A stretch of 64,000 nucleotides of DNA from Kitagawia praeruptora. Lineage: Eukaryota; Streptophyta; Magnoliopsida; Apiales; Apiaceae. Below the pieces are notes generated by a model that was not told the DNA's origin, did no database searches, and saw only the letters and a program-made list of their open reading frames with translations. Every line of letters starts with the position of its first letter. Position 1 is the stretch's first letter. Location of the stretch: contig CM075347.1 of NCBI GenBank assembly GCA_037693485.1, positions 143,729,501 to 143,793,500 of the forward strand, read 5' to 3'. A program made the position numbers and the translations under genes. Positions 11,164 through 22,655 of this stretch are shown one piece after another.

Positions 11164-14100
11164 GTTGATTCAAATGAGAACCATTATCTAAAAGAGAACC
11201 GGAGAACCATTGGATCCTAATGTAGAACCTATTTTGTTTCCTAATAAAAATATAGTGTCCTGCTATTGAATTTCAAATTTATGCACATGAAATTAAAATT
11301 TTTACAATTGGACTTGCTTCTTTTTCAAAGTTTTTGATATGACATTAAAAGTTTTGCAACCGAACTTATTTTTCTACAAAGTTCTACGACTGAACTTACT
11401 TTTTTCAACAAATATTCTGTTGCTGAACTTAAAGTTCCACTGCCTAACTTAAGTTTCGCTGCTGAACTTATTAGAGTTCTCCGGTTCTCAGTTTAGTGTG
11501 GTTCTCCATAGAGCGTGACCCACCTATATATATATATATAATCTTACTCTAATAGAAACCACTGTTACACTATAAACTAGAAACTAAATAAAAAAAATTC
11601 TAAATCGCGTCGAAATATAACACATATGGTATGTGATCGTTGGGAGATGATGAAAAATACAGTGAAGTCAGATTTAAAAAAAAAAGCTCACTGATTGATG
11701 GGAAAAATCAAATTAAAAACGAAGGGGATTAGGTGGGACTGTGTATGTGAGGGTGTATTGTATTTTTGAAATCCGACTTCGCTATATTTTTCTTCATCTC
11801 CCAACAATTAGTTTACGTACCATATACCATATGTGCTATATTCTGACGCAATTTAAATTTTTTTATTCAGTTTAGGGTTTCTAGTCTAAGAGTGGTTTCT
11901 ATTAGAGTAAGACTATATATACTTAAAAGTCTACTCCAAATTACCAAAATCATGTTTTGACAAATTACCGAAATTAAAAGTATTATCCTGATTTATAACT
12001 AAAAATCAGTAGAATTTTTTATTAGATCTGGGCTAGCATCAAATATTAATAATATTTCATTTTAGTCTTTGTTGTTTTAAAATCCTGATTATGATCACTA
12101 GTATACTAACTTATTTTATAAAAAAAAATTGGATGAAGAAACGATATATCTGAGTCATTTGTGAGGAATATTGAAGGTGGTGGTAAAAACATCTTCATCG
12201 TGGTGGCGGAAGCGATGTGAAAGAGGAGGAAGGTGGTGTGTGGCAAAATGGGTTGGATACTAAAAAAGGACTTTGACATGGTTCACTAATCGGATTTATG
12301 AACCATATCCACGAAAACTGTGCATAACCCTGCAGTGATAGCATTAGAGCATCCCCAATTGAGGGTGCCAAGAGGGATGCAAACGCCATGTGGCATGACA
12401 TGACATCGCACTCTTTCTAGCACTTCATTGAAGTTGTTGGGATGCCATTGGGGTGCCAAGTGAAGTGGTACGGGGTGTCAATTTAAGATGCCAAAAGTTG
12501 GCATCCCATAAATTAGGGTGCCAACTTCATTTGTGGTCCCAATGATGAATAAAATATTTCTTATTATACATTTTCTTTTAAGGTTAGCATTTAAGAGTGC
12601 CAACCATTGGAGTACTATTTTCTAAAAAAGGAGGGTGCAAAAATGATATGAAAAAGTGAGAACATAAAAAATAATATTTTTCATTATGTGGCAAAGTAGG
12701 CAACCCGGCCTTGAAGGGTGCCAACCATTGGCCAGTCCTGAAGAGTTTGTGGGTCGAAACGGATTAAAATTTATAACCAACAATAATTTAAAATAAAAGA
12801 TTAATAAGATACATTTTCGTGTTTAAAAAAAAATCGAAAACAATTCAAGCAGTTTTTAAACTATCATCATTTTCAAGGCCTTAAAATATTGTTTTTTCTA
12901 AAACGTGCCCCTAAAATATTAAATTTTTTGAAAAAAGTGTGCCCCTAACATAAATGGCTTGGTATCAGGAGTGCCGAGTGTGCACCTAACATATTCAGTT
13001 TTATTGGTTCCCGCATTCATTAGTATAAATAGTTTGGTGTCAGATCCGGTTCCAAGTGTTATGGACCAGATCCAAATAAATAATGCATGATCCGTCAATG
13101 TTTGGTTAAGGATGTGTGTATGTTTTGGTCTGTGATAGGTTATAACAGAAGACGGGTATATATTAAGATTGTGGAGATTCAATGAAGGTCGAACAAAAGA
13201 GAGTCAAAGGGAACGAAAACAACCAATTTTCGTTCAGCATGGAGTGTTTACGGTAATTGAAGCTAAACCTATTAAGAACAGAGTAATCGCTTTAGAAGAT
13301 ATTTCCGTTCGTGAATATTTTAATTTCTTCATTGATATCCGAGTAAATTTTTTGAATCGACTTCTAGCTGTATAAGATTGTTGATGCCAATTTTCGTCAC
13401 GAACAAGTCATCAAATTAAAATTTATAATCGGGTACTTGTATAGAGCTATAAAAATTAGGGTTTATAATATTTGGGGAAAAATATAGGGTTTATGCAATT
13501 TGGGGCTGAACTTGAGGGATCTATTTAATCGATCATAAAATTCCAGATCCCCTCTCCAAGTGCCTACGTATCCTTATATAGGAATCAAGCCCACGTAGTT
13601 CTTTTCAGTATATGATTTTAATTAGGCTAGGCCCATACTCCTATTCTTTAGGAGCAAGTCACCTTTACATGGTAAGTTTCCACGAATGTTATTTTGTCAT
13701 ACGCGGTACAGATTAATGACCCATCGGATCTCTTTTAATCCGTTAATAAGGCTCGATACCCATTATCGGGTCAAGTTTATATTTTGTATTAATAAGTCCC
13801 CAGTATTTACTGAAGGTTACCTTCTGTAGATACTTATTTTAGTTTTGTTTTCCCATGTATTTTAGTTAACATAATTTTTAACTCATCATGGTAGCTAGGT
13901 ATCCGAAGGTGTTACATTCCCTCTACCAATAGATTAAGGTCGACCAGTATAAGGGACTCTGACCTTACAATTTATCAAGTTTATGTTCCGTTCTCACGAG
14001 TAATTCTCTTAGTTCCTCTAGGTTTTAGTCCCCGGTTACTAAGCACATACCCGTTTCAAGCACGTAAATGTTTGGATATATCTTTTTGAGATATTTCTCC

Positions 14101-17100
14101 TATAAGTCTTTCCACAAGTTAACTTCGGTGAGAGGTTTTATGTATAAGCCCTTGCTTCCAAGCCTCAAACAATTCGATTTAGGTCCAAATCATGTTTGAG
14201 TGTGCTTGCACATTATATGCTTCCAAGCGTCATGTATTTTGATTTTATCAATCATACTCGACTCTGCATGCGCATCGATGAGAGATTGTTCGTAAGCCAC
14301 AGAATTGTCTAAAGACTCGACTTTACCAATTTCTCATCTCTCGGTACAAAGTCCCCGGTATATGAACCATTTTAACGTTAAATGCGATTTTTTGGTTCAT
14401 TTTATGCTTCCAATCCTCAAAATTGATGTAAGTACCTTTGATTCGGATTGCGCATTAGGATATTCATATCTCATCTGCCCCCGGTGATTTATTACTTTAA
14501 CATTGAAGTGGTACATCACCAATTTAGTACGGATTTATTCCTTATCCCCAAGTGATTGTCAACAGTTCACAAGTCTAAGAATTCACGAATATTTTGCCAA
14601 GTTTTTATGTCCCATATTAGAGTATCCTTTATTTTTTAAAGTAAGGAAGTGAACACTCTCCAGGACAAATTGAGTGCCAGCTTATCAACAGATCTCTACA
14701 CAGATATATATATGCATTCATCAATAACATAAATAAGAATTTTCAGAATACGTCTGCATAAATTTTCAAATAAAATATTTTTATGCATGACATTAAATAT
14801 GAGGTGCACAAATAAGTAGGACTTATCTTGAATTCACAGAGCCGATTTTCAATTGCAGGCCTGCTTGATCAACTTTCAAACTTTTTATTAGGCGCGACTC
14901 GGCTTTATTCTTTGTTCTTATTCGTTGAGTTTGGCGAGAAAATTATGATTTTCACGACCAATGAACCGCATCAGAAACATGTAAAGCTCACTTGATCTCC
15001 ACTTTCTTAGCAAGCGGTTATGTTCTACTGCACTTTTACTTTTATTGTCAAAGCTTGCCACAGTACTATTTCTAGAAGTAGCATATCCTGATACGTCATC
15101 AAAGTCTTGTTTGGAAAAGCTGATGGACTGACTTGTTCCTTAGATTTTATTTTCTTCTGCATTTTCATTTGCTTCCTCATCCTCTTCATTATTTTATGTA
15201 GATTCCATTCATGAGAACCCAATTTGTTCCAGAAGCTTTTTTTTAAAGGGTCAAGCACCCAATTTGTTGCACAGCCTCCCAGTTCTTCATTTGTTTCTTC
15301 TTTATCTTACTTAATACTCTATCTTGCTTGGCTTGAGCTTTGCTCGCCTGGGCTAGAGCTTCGCTTGCCTGGGCTGGAGCTTCTCTGCTAGCCTGGGCTT
15401 GAGCTTCTTCCGCGCCTGGGCTTGAGCTTCTTCGCGCCTGGGCTTGAGCTTGAAGCTCGCCTGGGCTTGAGCTTGAGCTCGCCCTCTAGCGATTGATTTT
15501 TTTTAACCAAGAATTTCATTGTTAGATTCAGCTTTGGCAAGGGTGTTCATTATCCAAACATCCTCTTGTTATTAATAGCATCCTCGTATTGTTCAAGCAT
15601 TCAGATGTATACTTCAAACTAGCTTCTAGTTTCTTGTTATGTAGTGTCACGAGACAACTATGAGAAACCATTGTTGCTTTGAATCATTGTTGTTATATAG
15701 TGTTCATTATAATGAACATGTAGACCCGTGCAACTTGATTGATATTTCTGTAGCTTTATGCCAGACCTGGTGACATGGACATAATCATCGGTGGTGCAAA
15801 TCCTCGTTCATGCTCAGTAAAAAAAAACACAAATGCTTATGACAAAAGTAGTTTGGTGGGCTGCTTTAATATCTGATTCTAGCGATGGCCGCTAAGAAAC
15901 AGGCTCAACATGTCAGGCCATACGGGTTTTCAACGTTAGAACAATGATGAGGCCAGGGATGGCGTACTCAATTCTGCCTCACCTCAGCAGCTGCTACAAA
16001 CAATGGATTTCGGCACTTTCCAAAGCTCAAAGCTAAAGTATGATAATTCTATTTTACTGCAGGAAGTCAAATACGCAATCTTCAAAATCTTTTGACTTGA
16101 CACCAAGTTGATTAAAATATACAACAAAATCTCTGAATGTGCTTGGGTAAAGTACAGAGAAGTTGTTAATGAAATGCAAGATTGTTTCAAGACATATGCA
16201 GTCATTCATCTGTCTGTGGACTTAAGCTTAGCATAAAAGAGCACATAGCTGACATGATCTAGCAACTGGTTCAGATCAGCCTTGATGCTGATCTCATTTC
16301 TGCGAGCTCTAAAAAAAATAGGAGAACCTGGCTTTCTGATCTCAGACATGTGTGCTGCATTCATCGAGTAGACTCATGTCTTTATGTTGCTATTTTTTTA
16401 AACTGCTTGAACATACCAGCTATGTATGGTTCATAAAGCTTCTGCACCTATTCCTGGAAATCCAGATGCTGGTTTTTGTTACTCTTGCCTTTCGATGATG
16501 ATAATTGCATCATCTCCTGCTGACTTCATCAGCCGCTATGTACAAGAAAGGGCACCTTCTTTTTCTGTCATCTGATAACTTTTACAAGTGCTGATGCCTA
16601 GCTCGCTCATATCATAACATTGCTGCCCGAAAGTCTTACAATATTGCTGGCTACTTTTTTATCCATGTAAACTCCATTGCATGAAATATAATACAACCTG
16701 ATTCTCCTTTAATCATATGAAAATAATCAAGTGATCAATGACAATATACCAAGGCAATAGTTTTTTCATGAAAACGTATAGAAGTTAAAATACATACATA
16801 AAGAACAAAGTCATATCTCAACATATCATTAATTTTTGTGAATCATCACTAGCATGGTAAACGATTTCTTGATCCAACAAAACATTTATGTATATGTTCT
16901 ATTAACGGGCATGTACATATTTATGTAAAAATACATGTTTTAAAATCATTAAGTGAAGTTGGCATATTAAAAGTACCCTAGACAAAGAAACTAGTCTATC
17001 GGTTTAGCCAATAAGCTCTAGTCAATAGTCAATCCCTTGGCTTGATTTGGTTAACCATCATCAAAGCCCATGCACTCAAGATACTCATCATGGGTATATG

Positions 17101-20100
17101 CGGAGAAGCATATTAATATAATAAATAATGAAAAAGCCGAGTATCGCTTATCTGGTTATTTACTGTCTGCATAGATGCAAATTTATTCGCTTGTCTTTGC
17201 ATATTGTTCGTCCATCCTGCATAAATTATTTTTGAAACCGGAGCCGATGCCTGCACCGATTTTTAGAGATTTAAGCCACCAACATCAACTGTAAATTTAC
17301 TATATACGATTCCCACAGACGGCGCCAAATGTTGATGCCAATTTTCGTCACGAACAAGTCATCAAATTAAGATTTATAATCGGGTACTCGTATAGAGCTA
17401 TAAAAATTAGGGTTTATAATATTTGGGGAAAAATATAGGGTTTATGCAATTTGGGGCTGAACTTGAGGGATCTATTTAATCGATCATAAAATTCCAGATC
17501 CCCTCTCCAAGTGCCTACGTATCCTTATATAGGAATCAAGCCCACGTAGTTCTTTTCAGTATATGATTTTAATTAGGCTAGGCCCATACTCCTATTCTTT
17601 AGGAGCAAGTCACCTTTACATGGTAAGTTTCCACGAATGTTATTTTGTCATACGCGGTACAGATTAATGACCCATCAGATCTCTTTTAATCCGTTAATAA
17701 GGCTCGATACCCATTATCGGGTCAAGTTTATATTTTGTATTAACAAAGATTTTAATGTTTCGTTTTGCAGGATGGGCGAAGTTGGTTTGCAGTAAGCCAT
17801 GCAGATCAATCCTTACCAATAGTACTGATTGAGCATGGCTATGATGTATGGATTCCTAATACCAGAGGCAGTACATATAGCAGTCGACATGTGTCATCAA
17901 ATTTAACTTATTCTGTATGTTTTCTATAATCAGATTAAAAAATTTAATCCAAAGGTCAATTTTTTTTAAAGAGACACATGGATTTAATGTTTTTTTTAAA
18001 ATTTATTGCAACAGGATTATTGGGATTTCACCTACTCTGAAATGGCAACTTATGATTTACCAGCTTTTTTAAATTTTGTGTACTTAGAAACAGGACAAAA
18101 AGTTCATTACATTGGACATTCTCAGGTACAAATTACAACTACAATTACTACAATTTCTTTTATTTAGTCCTACACTTAGACATGGTATAAGTATGTGTTT
18201 ATTGATAGGGAACTACAATGATGTTTGCTGCCTTATCTGAATGGAAAGTAGAAGAGAGGGTGAAATCAGCCATAATGCTAGCCCCGGTTGTTTACTTAAA
18301 CCATGTGCCTTTTGGAGTTACCGATATATTAGCCAAAGCCTACATTGGTGAAGTATGTTTATTTTTTGTTTCGTCTAGTTCTATGCTATTATTAGGAGTA
18401 GTGATAGCAATCAGACATTGTCAAATTTTAGCTCAATTCTAATTACAACTTTTTTTATCAATCAAATGCAACATGATAGAAGATAAATTTGGGCTTGTAT
18501 TGGAAGCTCGAAAATTTCACACATTTCGCTTTTTCTTGATCCACATTTCATCAATTTCATACAAATTTATTGACTGTTTCATGATTTTTTGAAACAGATT
18601 GCTGGAACGTTTGGAATACGGGAACTAAATACAATAATGTGAGAATATATTTTCATAAATTACATACAAAACAAACTTGAATATGTCAAATTAATTATCT
18701 TAGTATTTTTAGTAAATGAATTTCAAATAAAAATTATTAATCTATGTACCTTCTTGGATTAATTTCTACAGACCACCAATAAGTACCATTATTCGAGCTT
18801 TTTGTGATGTACCAGGGGTAGACTGTTTCGATTGGTTTTTTTCACCCCTTTCAGGTAATTAAACTACATTTTCTCACGATACCCGATCGAGTTTAAACAA
18901 TAATAATAACAAGTTAATGTCTACCTGCATTCTTTTCCTAATGTTGGCAAAGTTTATACCCTAGTGAATAAAAAAAATGAAAAGGCATCTATTAAATAAA
19001 TAAAATGAAAAGGCAATAAATAGATCCGGAAATAAATTTTATAAAATACTTTAAAAGAAAAGTGCACATTACTTATCGTAAAAGCAAATGGTTTTCCGGT
19101 TCTATATTTCCTATTTAATAGTAGCATGTATATCAAATGCTCGCATTGTCGTTATAAATAATAATATAGGATCACACTCGGTTGAGAATACATATTATCA
19201 TGAAAACAATGAAAACATTGTGTTCTGCAATAGACTAATATAACAATTAAAATGTAAAAAATATGCAGAACAATTATTCCACACTTTGTTATTACTATTT
19301 TTACACATAAATTGTTCTCAACTAAATCATGCATTAATATAATGTATATGAAAATTCATTATTTAAAATTAGATGGAGGTGCCTATGATTTTCTTCCAAA
19401 TTTTTTAGCTAATTATTCTCTTGCATTCATGAAGGCAAAAACTGTTGTCTCAATTCTTCAACTATTGAACTTTGGTTAAGTTTCCAACTACAACCTACAC
19501 CGATCAAAAACTTGATTCATTGGGCTCAAGGTTAGTAATACATATATACATAATTGTGTTAAAAATTGATCTCTTAATTTTTCAAGGTATTCTCAGGATT
19601 TTTATTCTTTTATTTCATTTACAAGAGTAATAGATGTCTCAATTTCTCTTATATATAATTTTATTTTTGTTACTTTTGGTAGTATTGGCTTAAACATGAG
19701 TCAATAACGGATCGAAGATACTAAATCATATGAACGTATCAAGTAAATATATTTGAATACGAATATCGACATGCGTTAGATATGAGTATCATTTTACAAG
19801 TTAGAAGTTTTTCATTTATTTTTGTTAGATCATTCGACTAATGATGTAGGTATACGTAAACCAGTATTTGCAAAATATGATTACGGCAATCCAGCTACAA
19901 ATTTGGAACATTACGGAGAACCCGAGCCTCCTTCTTATAATCTCCAAAGAATTCCAAAGAATTTTCCTCTCTTCCTCATATACGGTGGCCAAGATTTGCT
20001 TTCCATTAGAGAGAATGTTCATATGTTGCTCAATAAATTAAGATCTTGTCATGTAATCCGTGAGTTTTACATTGATAATTACGCTCATTTAGATTTAATT

Positions 20101-20166
20101 CAAGGGATAACTGCAAAAGATATTGTTTATCCAGATGTTTTAAGTTTTATTCAAGGAATACCTTAA
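8702..20166 (+). CDS. Acid-lipase-family triacylglycerol lipase, copy 1 (nine exons, 404 aa)
   Basis: Exons: 8702-8866, 13139-13252, 17771-17914, 18015-18125, 18209-18352, 18598-18638, 18772-18854, 19435-19530, 19850-20166. All junctions are GT-AG and the total, 1,215 nt, closes in frame. The product is an alpha/beta hydrolase of the plant LIP1/MPL1-like (lysosomal acid lipase) family, which hydrolyses acyl esters. A hydrophobic N-terminal stretch suggests secretion. The lid-side motif is CSGDLSFTKGYRCQDYD; the nucleophile elbow is GHSQG (Ser177, split by intron 4), with Asp348 (YGGQD) and His379 (NYAHLD). The last acceptor was placed at TAG|GT (19847-19851) because it gives the family spacing HWAQ-x3-KPVFAKYDYG; an AG at 19827-19828 also keeps the frame and adds seven residues. 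Intron 1 (4.3 kb) is full of foldback elements. Intron 2 holds an LTR element ending 25 bp before exon 3, so expression may be impaired. Confidence 0.88.
8912..9285. mobile_element. Foldback element A (AGAAACC family)
   Basis: A long imperfect palindrome. The left arm runs GTTCAAATAAAAACC, CTAGAAACC, GCCCCGCTAGGGGCACC, TTGGCTCTATCCAAC, then poly-A. The right arm is its complement, ending TTCTATTAGAACAAGACCCC. The apex is GTTACTGTTCACGTGCCACG followed by TCATCACGTGAACAGTAAC. TA-repeat sequence flanks it. It is the reverse-complement relative of the element at 55168-55555. No coding capacity. Structurally it recalls MITEs that sit in (TA)n, such as rice Micron; the superfamily is not established. 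Confidence 0.8.
9300..9576. mobile_element. Partial foldback element B1
   Basis: Contains GGGCCCCGCCAGGGGCAC, then AAGTCTTATAATTCTACC, then poly-A, a short apex GATGACAAGGCAGCAG, and the complementary arm ending ATAGAATTATAAGATT and GGGCCCCGCAGGACC. The outer arms are missing or replaced, so it looks truncated by the next element. It shares its inner arm with B2. Confidence 0.65.
9577..9955. mobile_element. Foldback element B2 (GAGAACC family)
   Basis: The left arm is CACTCTATGGAGAACCATCTTACG, GTGGAGAACCACTTAAAATGC, then GGTCCCTGGCGGGACC. The right arm is the complement, ending CACGTAAGATGGTTCTCCATG and CCTATATATATAGG. The inner stem is A/T-rich. Its outer arms match those of the element at 26362-26945, defining a second terminal family distinct from the AGAAACC one. 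Confidence 0.78.
9958..10391. mobile_element. Foldback element C (AGAAACC family)
   Basis: The arms are ATAAACCAACTCTTAAATAG, CTAGAAAC, GGAGGGGCACCTTCAC and ATGGCTCCATTCAGC, with their complements, ending TTTCTATTGGAGTAGGACTC. The apex contains TTGTTCACTGCTGACGTGG and then a short direct repeat of TATAATTTAGTGATTTC. It is the reverse-complement relative of 54783-55155 and is followed by a long (TA)n run. Confidence 0.78.
10392..10455. repeat. (TA)n microsatellite
   Basis: About 60 bp of uninterrupted AT dinucleotides between two foldback elements. These elements sit next to TA runs throughout the window. Confidence 0.9.
10548..11107. mobile_element. Foldback element D (AGAAACC family) with hairpin-rich cargo
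   Basis: The left arm is TCAAATAGAAACTAAATTAG, CCTAGAAACC, CCGCCAAGGGTACC and TTGGCTCTATCCAAC. The right arm is the complement, ending GTTTCTATTTGAACAAGACCC, next to (TA)n. Between the poly-A stem and the conserved apex (CACTGCCATGTCATCACGTG) lies an extra unique block, 10727-10915, listed separately. The minus-strand ORF at 10653-10841 crosses arm and cargo and is not believable as a gene. Confidence 0.8.
10727..10915 (+). other. Four-mini-hairpin cargo block, copy 1
   Basis: Four short inverted repeats, each with a GAA loop: AAATGC-GAA-GCATTT (10735-10749), GAGGGCC-GAA-GGCTCTC (10781-10797, one mismatch), GGCGC-GAA-GCGCC (10866-10878) and GGTGC-GAA-GCACC (10888-10900). Three contain GCGAAGC, a heptamer known from DNA chemistry to form an unusually stable mini-hairpin. 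A near-identical block is found inverted at 26578-26750 inside a foldback of another terminal family. There is no ORF. I do not recognise the block; a structured transcript or a protein-recognition module are both possible. Confidence 0.8.
11108..11160. repeat. (TA)n microsatellite
   Basis: About 50 bp of AT dinucleotides separating foldback elements D and E. Confidence 0.9.
11161..11525. mobile_element. TA-flanked inverted-repeat element E (GAGAACC ends)
   Basis: Starts GGGGTTGATTCAAATGAGAACC after a (TA)n run and ends GGTTCTCCATAGAGCGTGACCC before another. The internal words GAGAACCGGAGAACC and GTTCTCCGGTTCTC mirror each other. The interior holds several variants of AAAGTTCTACGACTGAACTTA. 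No ORF. It resembles the outer style of the other foldbacks but has a different core. Confidence 0.6.
11527..11925. mobile_element. TA-flanked inverted-repeat element F
   Basis: The left end is ATATAATCTTACTCTAATAG then AAACCACTGTTACAC. The right end is GAGTGGTTTCTATTAGAGTAA then GACTATATATA. The mirror-image inner pair CGCGTCGAAATATAACACATATGG / CCATATGTGCTATATTCTGACGC is also present. It is palindromic overall with a non-coding core. Confidence 0.7.
12345..12750. mobile_element. MITE-like element, GAGCATCCCCAA type
   Basis: Begins AGAGCATCCCCAATTGAGGGTG. The interior repeats GGGTGCCAACTTC / GGGTGCCAACCATTGG, and it ends GTGCCAACCATTGGCCAGTCC. Ends of the form GAGCATC(T/C)CCAA are widespread in plant non-autonomous elements. 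A target duplication was not resolved, so the boundaries are approximate. It lies in intron 1 of lipase copy 1. Confidence 0.5.
12751..13138. other. Remaining intron 1 sequence of lipase copy 1
   Basis: AT-rich intronic sequence with no element recognised. It ends in the acceptor GTGATAG at 13132-13138, next to exon 2. Confidence 0.6.
13379..13794 (-). repeat. 3' LTR of intron-2 retrotransposon
   Basis: 416 bp, identical in length to its partner at 17330-17745. Its outer terminal dinucleotide has drifted (TTAATA instead of TTAACA at 13789-13794). Confidence 0.92.
15330..15485. repeat. Degenerate GCCTGGGCTTGAGCTT tandem repeat
   Basis: About eight imperfect copies of a 17-25 bp unit, CGCCTGGGCTTGAGCTTC. 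On the minus strand they translate to Ala-Gln-Ala-rich repeats such as AQASKAQAKQ. It is unlike the AT-rich interior around it. Confidence 0.8.
17330..17745 (-). repeat. 5' LTR of intron-2 retrotransposon
   Basis: 416-bp partner of 13379-13794. The primer-site-like GGCGCC lies at 17321-17326, just inside it. Its outer end stops 25 bp before exon 3 of lipase copy 1. Confidence 0.92.
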
Positions 20167-21830
20167 AAGACTGTATTTAGGAACATAGAATTCTGTTTAG
20201 ATAGTAAATTTTATATGACATAATCAGCTCCTGTCATGTCATTTCAAATTGTCAAGCCTTACAAGTAAGTATCTGTTCTAATAAATCTTGGGATGAGCGC
20301 GATGAGATAACTCAAATGGTAAGTTATTCAAATATAAGAGATACTTATATTTGAATACCTTGAAATTGAAAGTAATTCAAATTCATATTATTTTTCTCAG
20401 TTGTTCAGACATGTCATTTATACCAAATTCAGAATTTCATCAAAATATTTGTCTTGTAAATAAATTCAGAAATTCTTTCTGAAGCAACTCATAAGTGGGG
20501 TGATTACAAAATAATTTACAATTAAAAAGATATGTAGTTTAGAAAAATGAGAGTCGAGTTATTCTCTCTATTCTTTATAATCCTCCATCTCCCATTGTTT
20601 CTTCAAAAACATTATATCTGCTCAATTTTCATTGATTTTCACCGGTTTGTCCTAGGAGACAAGATTTTACGGAACAAAACAAAGCAATGTAAGCAGCATC
20701 GCATAGCCACCTAAGTTTCAAAGTATTTTTTTGGTAAACCAAAAATAACTAGTAGCAAATTAACTCGACCAATATTCATGCCAGTCCATGTCTTTAGCAG
20801 CGATTGAGATCTAGTTCACCACCACTTGTAGGCTTGCCCCTTCTCTGTGCTGAGGTAACAGTAGTGATTCGCGCTTGTGATGGAACGAGAATAAAATTCA
20901 GCCAGGGCTTAACTTTTGAATTATAGAATATTCGAGATATTAATATATATAAATACATCTCAAAGTACATGACTTAATTTAACCCCTGCATCAATTTTAT
21001 TATTCATTGAAAAGGTGATAGATGACAACAAATTTTTATGATTTTATAGATTCTATATATTTTGATGAAGTTGCAAAATGGTCTCATTGTTTGCAATTCT
21101 AAAAATATAGTTCTCGATGTATGCGTAGCATTATGCTACCATTTAGCCAATAATCACTCATCCCGTTGAAGAAATAAGTCATAAGTATTTTCATTACTGA
21201 AAACACTTTTTCAAAAGTATTTGTCACTATGTGTAAATAAAACCTAGTTCAATCAATACACAAACCAAAAGATAACCCAAATGTTTAGACCATCGTGATA
21301 GCAAACTCTCTGATATCATGAAATTCGCAAAAATATTTAGCATTGACTGGTTTGCAATTCGAGATCCATGGCGTAAGTTGGTGGATTTTTATTACCTAAT
21401 TATTCTGCATGCACTCTGCTGAGGGAAGTAGTAATTAGATGGCCTTTGATTTTTGAATGCTTAATATCGTTTTACAACTTCATTGTGAGAGATATCAACG
21501 AACCAACATGTTATTTAATGCCTTCTTCCGATTGATAAAACCTGTTGTTGTAAACATATCTCCTCCGGTATTTTCAACCTAATCGGGTCAAAGAGATAGC
21601 ACCGCAAATGTTATGCTTCAATTTTATTAACAATATATTCTAACAATCAAATTACTTGAGAACCATTTATTTTGGAAACTTCTCTTTTGTTGAGTTCCTT
21701 TGTTGAATCGAGTCGTGAAAAATGTAATTGAATTGTTGGTGGAGACCTTTAGTAAGATAAACTCTTCAAAATTGATCTCTGATATTGATATTGCCTAAAT
21801 GGGAATTCAAAATCCCAGATTTAGGCTATG
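20167..21830. other. Intergenic, no gene seen
   Basis: Downstream flank of lipase copy 1. GAGCGCGATGAGATAACTCAA at ~20295 resembles a sequence at ~63787 in the third lipase copy, so it is probably a dispersed tRNA-derived (SINE-like) scrap. No coding signature in the remainder. Confidence 0.5.
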
Positions 21831-22045
21831 TTTGGCAAATTTTAAATATGATTTATAAATTACTTATTTTGAAAAAAAGTTTGTATTTACATAATTTTTT
21901 GAAGAAATAAATGTATGAGGGAGTTTAACATTCATTATCTTGGAGAAATAAGTTACTTATTTCAGAAAAAAGTACATATTTTCTAACTTTTTTCCAGAAT
22001 AAGTAACTTATTTCTGAAAAATAAGAAAAGCCAAATGGGTCCTTA
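21831..22045. mobile_element. MITE with TTTGGC ends
   Basis: Left end TTAGGCTATGTTTGGCAAATT, right end AAGCCAAATGGGTCCTTA, imperfectly inverted. The interior is a strong palindrome around AAATAAGTTACTTATTTC / GAATAAGTAACTTATTTC. Such ends are frequent in plant hAT-derived MITEs. The target duplication was not resolved. Confidence 0.7.
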
Positions 22046-22655
22046 TTGTAATATCTTCTGGTTTGAACTTAATATAAGCTATTTGGAACTCTACATATAT
22101 CTTTGTAAGAAAATAAACATGCCTAATCTTTAAAGTGTGGCGGGGATTAAAAATAAACATTTTATTTTCTCTATTTTTCGAGGTCAACTGGGTCACGAAA
22201 CTTGGCTAGCTAGTCCCTTTGGTTCCCCCACTACTTTCCGTAGATCTCTCCATGAGATGAACTTATAAGCCTAGCCTAGCTAGCTAGCATGAGATGAACT
22301 AAGACTAGTCACACCCTTGCCTCAGCAAAGCCGAGAATTACGTTACAGAATGAATTGCTAATTGTAAGGGAGAACACGGTTCGGTTCGGTTCAGTTTTTG
22401 GATAAAATCGAAAATCTTCGATTTAGAAAATGAAAACCGCAACCGCAACCGAACCCCGGTTTCGGTTTCAAAAACCTTGGTTCGGTTGTAATCGGGTCGG
22501 TTTTAAAATCGAAAATGAAAAATATTAAAACTTGGAAATATTTGTCTCTATGCAAATAATGACATGAGTTTTATAGGTGCCCAGATCTTTTGCAGAAACA
22601 TTTTTTCCTATCCTACAAACAGAAATCAGAGCACACCTTAGGCTAGGACTATTTA

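Larger units (their letters stand above)
13379..17745 (-). mobile_element. Non-autonomous LTR retrotransposon (gypsy-like) in lipase intron 2
   Basis: Two 416-bp direct repeats (13379-13794, 17330-17745) are bounded by AAGAT on both sides (13374-13378, 17746-17750), a perfect 5-bp duplication. The LTRs read TGTTGATGCC...TTAA(C/T)A on the plus strand. Next to the right LTR, the minus strand reads TTTGGCGCCGTCTGTGGGAA, a typical primer-site region of plant Ty3/gypsy elements. Next to the left LTR it reads CTGGGGACT, a plausible polypurine tract. The element is therefore read on the minus strand. The 3.5 kb interior has no protease, RT or integrase. A minus-strand open stretch near 15260-15480 encodes Ala/Gln/Lys-rich repeats that could be a gag-like coiled coil. 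I saw four LTR differences, all transitions. Confidence 0.92.

Noticed and set aside
13169..13375. 68-residue ORF as an independent gene
   Set aside because: It is exon 2 of lipase copy 1 read through into the intron.
18954..19334. Two minus-strand ORFs as genes
   Set aside because: They lie in intron 7 of lipase copy 1, are AT-rich and hydrophobic by composition, and show no family match.
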